Source: Rhodocyclaceae bacterium (lineage in GTDB: Bacteria; Pseudomonadota; Gammaproteobacteria; Burkholderiales; Rhodocyclaceae). Taken from it: a DNA stretch of 62,783 nucleotides. The notes under the pieces are model-generated. The model had not been told where the DNA came from, made no database searches, and was given only the letters and a program-made list of their open reading frames with translations. The stretch covers positions 1 to 62,783 of the forward strand of contig JAGWTC010000015.1 in assembly GCA_028869135.1 (NCBI GenBank), read 5' to 3'. A program made the translations under genes and the position numbers. Below are positions 57,660 through 62,783 of this stretch, piece by piece; the stretch's first letter is position 1, and each line of letters opens with the position of its first letter.

Positions 57660-59852
57660 CTACAGAATCTCCAGCTTGGCGACCGATAGCGCCAGCCATT
57701 TGATGCCGGCCGCGCCGAAATTGACCTGCACGCGCGCGTCGTTGCCGCCGCCCTCGGCACCAATGACCACACCCTGGCCGAACTTGGCATGCGCGACAGC
57801 GGCGCCTATTCGTAAACCCGGCACGCCGCCGGCATTCTGTTCACGCCGCGGTGCAGCGCTCTGATACGCCGGCGCGCTGTAGCTGCCACCGCCGGAGAAG
57901 CTGCGATTCTGCCTGGGCTTGAGCCACTTGAGCAGACCCGCCGGGATTTCCTCAAGAAAGCGCGACGAGGTGTTGTAGCGCGTCTGGCCATGCAGCATGC
58001 GCTGCTGGGAGAACGACAGATAGAGCCGCTGCCGCGCGCGCGTGATCGCCACGTACATGAGGCGACGCTCCTCTTCGAGCCCGTCGAGCTCCATGGCCGA
58101 ATTCTCGTGCGGGAACAGACCTTCCTCCAGGCCGCTCAAGAAGACCATATTGAACTCCAGCCCCTTGGCCGAATGCACGGTCATCAGTTGCAAGGCATCG
58201 TCGCCCTCCCCGGCCTGGTGCTCGCCGGCTTCGAGCGAGGCATGCGCAAGAAAGGAAGCGAGAACATTTTCGTGCGTTTCCGGCGTGCCGTCCTCGGCCA
58301 CGCGCTCCTCCGCGATGAAGCTCGCCGCGGCGCTGATCAGCTCGTCGAGGTTGGCGATGCGATCCTGGCCTTCCTTCTCGCTGCGGTAGTGTTCCTTGAG
58401 CGTGGACAGCTCGATCACATGGTCGATCTGTTCGGGCAGCGGCAGATGGCTGCTGCCTTCCTTCATCTGTGCAATGAGTTGCGCAAAGCCCGAGAGCACC
58501 GCGCCAGCCTTGCCGGAGAGCAGCGGAATCGCCGCATGCAGGCTGCACTTGTGCTGGCGCGCCGTATCAGCGAGCTGCTCAAGCGAACGCGCGCCGATGC
58601 CGCGCGTCGGAAAATTCACCACGCGCGCAAACGCCGTGTCGTCGTCCGAGTTGGCGATCAAGCGCAGATAGGCCAGCGCATGCTTGATTTCCTGGCGCTC
58701 GAAGAAGCGCAGACCGCCATAGACGCGGTAGGGCAAACCCGCTGAAAACAGTGCGTGTTCGAGCACGCGCGACTGCGCATTGGAGCGGTAGAGCAGGGCG
58801 ATCTCGCTGCTCAGATGGCCGTCGCGCACCAGCGCCTTGATCTCCTCGACTAGCCACTGCGCTTCATCCAGGTCACTGTAGGCTTCGAACACGCGAATCG
58901 GCTCGCCGGCGCCAGCCTCGGTCCAGAGATTCTTGCCGAGACGATCCGAATTGTTCTTGATCACCGCGTTGGCGGCGTCGAGGATATTGCCGTGCGAGCG
59001 GTAATTTTGCTCGAGGCGGATGATGTTCTGGACTTTGAACTCGCGCTCGAACTCGCGCATATTGCCGACGTCGGCGCCGCGGAAGGCGTAGATGGACTGG
59101 TCGTCGTCGCCGACGGCGAACATGGCCGTGCCGGTCGCGGCCGGATAGCCCGCCAGCAGGCGCAACCAGCGGTATTGCAACGGATTGGTGTCCTGAAACT
59201 CGTCGACGAGAATGTGCGAGAAGCGCTCCTGATAGTGGCGGCGCAGCACTTCGTTGCGACTCAACAGTTCGTAGGTGCGCAGCAGCAGCTCGGCGAAATC
59301 AACGACGCCTTCGCGCTGACATTGTTCGTCGTAGAGTTGGTAGAGTTCGGCGCGGCGGCGCGTATGCTCGTCCCAGGCTTCGACCGCGCCGGGACGGATG
59401 CCCTGTTCCTTCTGGGCATTGATGAAATGCTGCAGCTCGCGCGGCGGGAACTTCTCGTCGTCGATATTCAGCTGCTTGAGCAAGCGCTTGATCGCGGCCT
59501 GCTGGTCGCCCGAATCGAGGATCTGGAACAACTGCGGCAGGCCGGCGTCGCGGTAGTGCGCGCGCAATAGACGATTGCACAGGCCGTGGAAGGTGCCGAC
59601 CCACATGCCGCGCGTATTGATCGGCAGCATCGCCGACAAGCGCGTCAGCATCTCCTTGGCCGCCTTGTTGGTAAAGGTCACCGCCAGGATGCCGTGCGGC
59701 CCGACCTGCCCGGTCTGGATCAGCCAGGCGATACGGGTGGTCAGCACGCGCGTCTTGCCCGAACCGGCGCCGGCCAGGATCAGGGCGTGTTGCGGGGGCA
59801 GGGTAACGGCGGCGAGCTGTTCCGGATTTAAGCCGCGGAGGAGATCAGACAT
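57660..59852 (-). CDS. uvrD: UvrD/Rep-type DNA helicase
   Basis: A 730-residue superfamily-1 3'-to-5' helicase used in nucleotide excision and mismatch repair. All motifs are present: Q-motif LNPEQLAAV, Walker A ILAGAGSGKTRVLTTR, Ia TFTNKAAKEM, Walker B ILVDEFQDTNPLQYRW, III AVGDDDQSIYAFRGA, IV RLEQNYRSHGNIL, V TVHSAKGLEFNMVFL and VI YVAITRARQRLYLS. The C-terminal tail has a Gly/Ser/Gln-rich linker and a Tudor-like end (VAHAKFGQGVVIGAEGGG). The start at 59852 is six bases after a TATAAT; the open frame extends 11 codons upstream through that box, which is not credible. Length suits UvrD rather than Rep (about 670). Confidence 0.95.
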   Translation of the reverse strand: MSDLLRGLNPEQLAAVTLPPQHALILAGAGSGKTRVLTTRIAWLIQTGQVGPHGILAVTFTNKAAKEMLTRLSAMLPINTRGMWVGTFHGLCNRLLRAHYRDAGLPQLFQILDSGDQQAAIKRLLKQLNIDDEKFPPRELQHFINAQKEQGIRPGAVEAWDEHTRRRAELYQLYDEQCQREGVVDFAELLLRTYELLSRNEVLRRHYQERFSHILVDEFQDTNPLQYRWLRLLAGYPAATGTAMFAVGDDDQSIYAFRGADVGNMREFEREFKVQNIIRLEQNYRSHGNILDAANAVIKNNSDRLGKNLWTEAGAGEPIRVFEAYSDLDEAQWLVEEIKALVRDGHLSSEIALLYRSNAQSRVLEHALFSAGLPYRVYGGLRFFERQEIKHALAYLRLIANSDDDTAFARVVNFPTRGIGARSLEQLADTARQHKCSLHAAIPLLSGKAGAVLSGFAQLIAQMKEGSSHLPLPEQIDHVIELSTLKEHYRSEKEGQDRIANLDELISAAASFIAEERVAEDGTPETHENVLASFLAHASLEAGEHQAGEGDDALQLMTVHSAKGLEFNMVFLSGLEEGLFPHENSAMELDGLEEERRLMYVAITRARQRLYLSFSQQRMLHGQTRYNTSSRFLEEIPAGLLKWLKPRQNRSFSGGGSYSAPAYQSAAPRREQNAGGVPGLRIGAAVAHAKFGQGVVIGAEGGGNDARVQVNFGAAGIKWLALSVAKLEIL

Positions 59853-59858
59853 GCCCCA

Positions 59859-59864
59859 ATTATA
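59859..59864 (-). promoter_or_regulatory. Consensus -10 element of uvrD, leaderless geometry
   Basis: A perfect TATAAT on the minus strand, six bases before the ATG, so the mRNA should start at the start codon. No -35 box is evident. Confidence 0.5.
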
Positions 59865-59957
59865 CCGACCGGGCGTTCCCACCACGCCCGTAACGGCGGG
59901 GCAAAAGCCGAAGGCGAGGTAAGCCCCTGGACCGGCGGGCTTGGGTACTCTGGCGGG

Positions 59958-62590
<2,633 letters not shown>

Positions 62591-62598
62591 GGCTCATC

Positions 62599-62783
62599 AT
62601 GCGCAAGTCCCCGCTGTCGTTAGGCCTCATGCTGTTGTGCGTCACCTTGCTGACCGCCTGCGGCTTCAAGCTGCGCGGCAGTTACGATCTGCCATTCGAC
62701 ACGCTCTACATCGCGCTGCCGGAAAACAACGAGCTGCATGCGGTGCTGAAGCGCAATATCGAGGCGGGAACCAAGACGCGCAT
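62599..62783 (+). CDS. lptE: LPS assembly lipoprotein LptE, N-terminal part
   Basis: The first 61 codons of a gene that continues beyond the window. The protein starts with a lipoprotein signal (SLGLMLLCVTLLTAC) whose lipobox LTAC places the lipidated Cys at about residue 20. GFKLRGSYDLPFDTLYIALPENN follows, the typical LptE opening. LptE plugs the LptD barrel and helps deliver lipopolysaccharide to the outer surface. Its position directly after leuS is the common arrangement (leuS-lptE-holA). Confidence 0.92.
   Translation, partial: MRKSPLSLGLMLLCVTLLTACGFKLRGSYDLPFDTLYIALPENNELHAVLKRNIEAGTKTR

Noticed and set aside
56930-59852. A plasmid-type partition or defence module formed by the ParA ATPase and the UvrD helicase
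   Set aside because: The helicase is a complete standard UvrD with its own promoter and terminator, no ParB or nuclease partner is present, and the two genes are separated by an intrinsic terminator.

Overview
The window is a piece of a GC-rich proteobacterial chromosome, most likely a betaproteobacterium of the Rhodocyclales or a close relative. That placement is inferred from gene order and protein style: metG divergent from apbC/mrp, the nrdR-ribD and glyA layout, a porin with an N-terminal coiled coil, a DUF2934 protein, and TctD/TctE-type regulation. There is no rRNA or tRNA to settle it. Nearly all of it is coding. I see no CRISPR array, insertion sequence, prophage or tRNA.

Layout. 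1-3.9 kb: end of an RND efflux pump operon (inner-membrane transporter, partial, plus outer-membrane lipoprotein). 3.9-7.6 kb: SDR oxidoreductase, Bcr/CflA-type MFS exporter, DUF364 protein, YfcG-like glutathione transferase. 7.6-11.5 kb (minus): porin and a TctD/TctE-like two-component pair. 11.6-15.9 kb (minus): SRPBCC protein, ribD, nrdR, glyA, histidine phosphatase. 16-21.5 kb: a TRAP transporter whose parts are split. The two permeases lie on the plus strand; the binding protein lies 2.2 kb away on the minus strand. Between them are an old-yellow-enzyme gene, a decayed second copy of the large-permease 3' end, and an AT-richer orphan gene. 21.5-24.1 kb: pmbA, darP (yjgA), mog. 24.1-24.7 kb: two inverted, diverged copies of a structured non-coding repeat. 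24.7-26.8 kb (minus): a membrane orphan and a PilZ-like protein. 26.9-41 kb: thyA, glk, a DUF2934 protein, then a glycogen/alpha-glucan island (glgB, glgC, two GH57 enzymes, pgi, a small exported protein, glgA), then folA. 41-45 kb (minus): Lys/Arg/Orn decarboxylase, dcd, apbC. 45-49.8 kb: metG, acylphosphatase, OsmC-YcaO protein. 49.7-55.2 kb (minus): GIDE-like protein with an EF-hand, LemA, WbuC cupin, dnaE. 55.6-59.9 kb: diguanylate cyclase, orphan ParA ATPase, uvrD. 60-62.8 kb: leuS and the start of lptE.

How the genes fit together. The clearest pathway is storage-carbohydrate metabolism. Glk and Pgi handle hexose phosphates, GlgC makes ADP-glucose, GlgA and GlgB build the branched polymer, and the two GH57 enzymes probably trim or rearrange alpha-glucan. 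ThyA, FolA, GlyA, Dcd and NrdR are scattered members of folate and deoxynucleotide metabolism. MetG, LeuS, DnaE, UvrD, ApbC and LptE are housekeeping genes.

Most interesting points. (1) The glyA leader can form two mutually exclusive structures, one of which buries the start codon in a perfect 12-bp hairpin, and it carries a two-codon mini-ORF that copies the glyA start. (2) The inverted repeat pair at 24.1-24.7 kb keeps at least four helices, with compensatory changes between copies. (3) The relic of a duplicated TRAP permease end brackets the old-yellow-enzyme gene. (4) The GIDE-LemA pair includes a canonical EF-hand loop. These are readings by eye; no alignments, folding or database searches were run.
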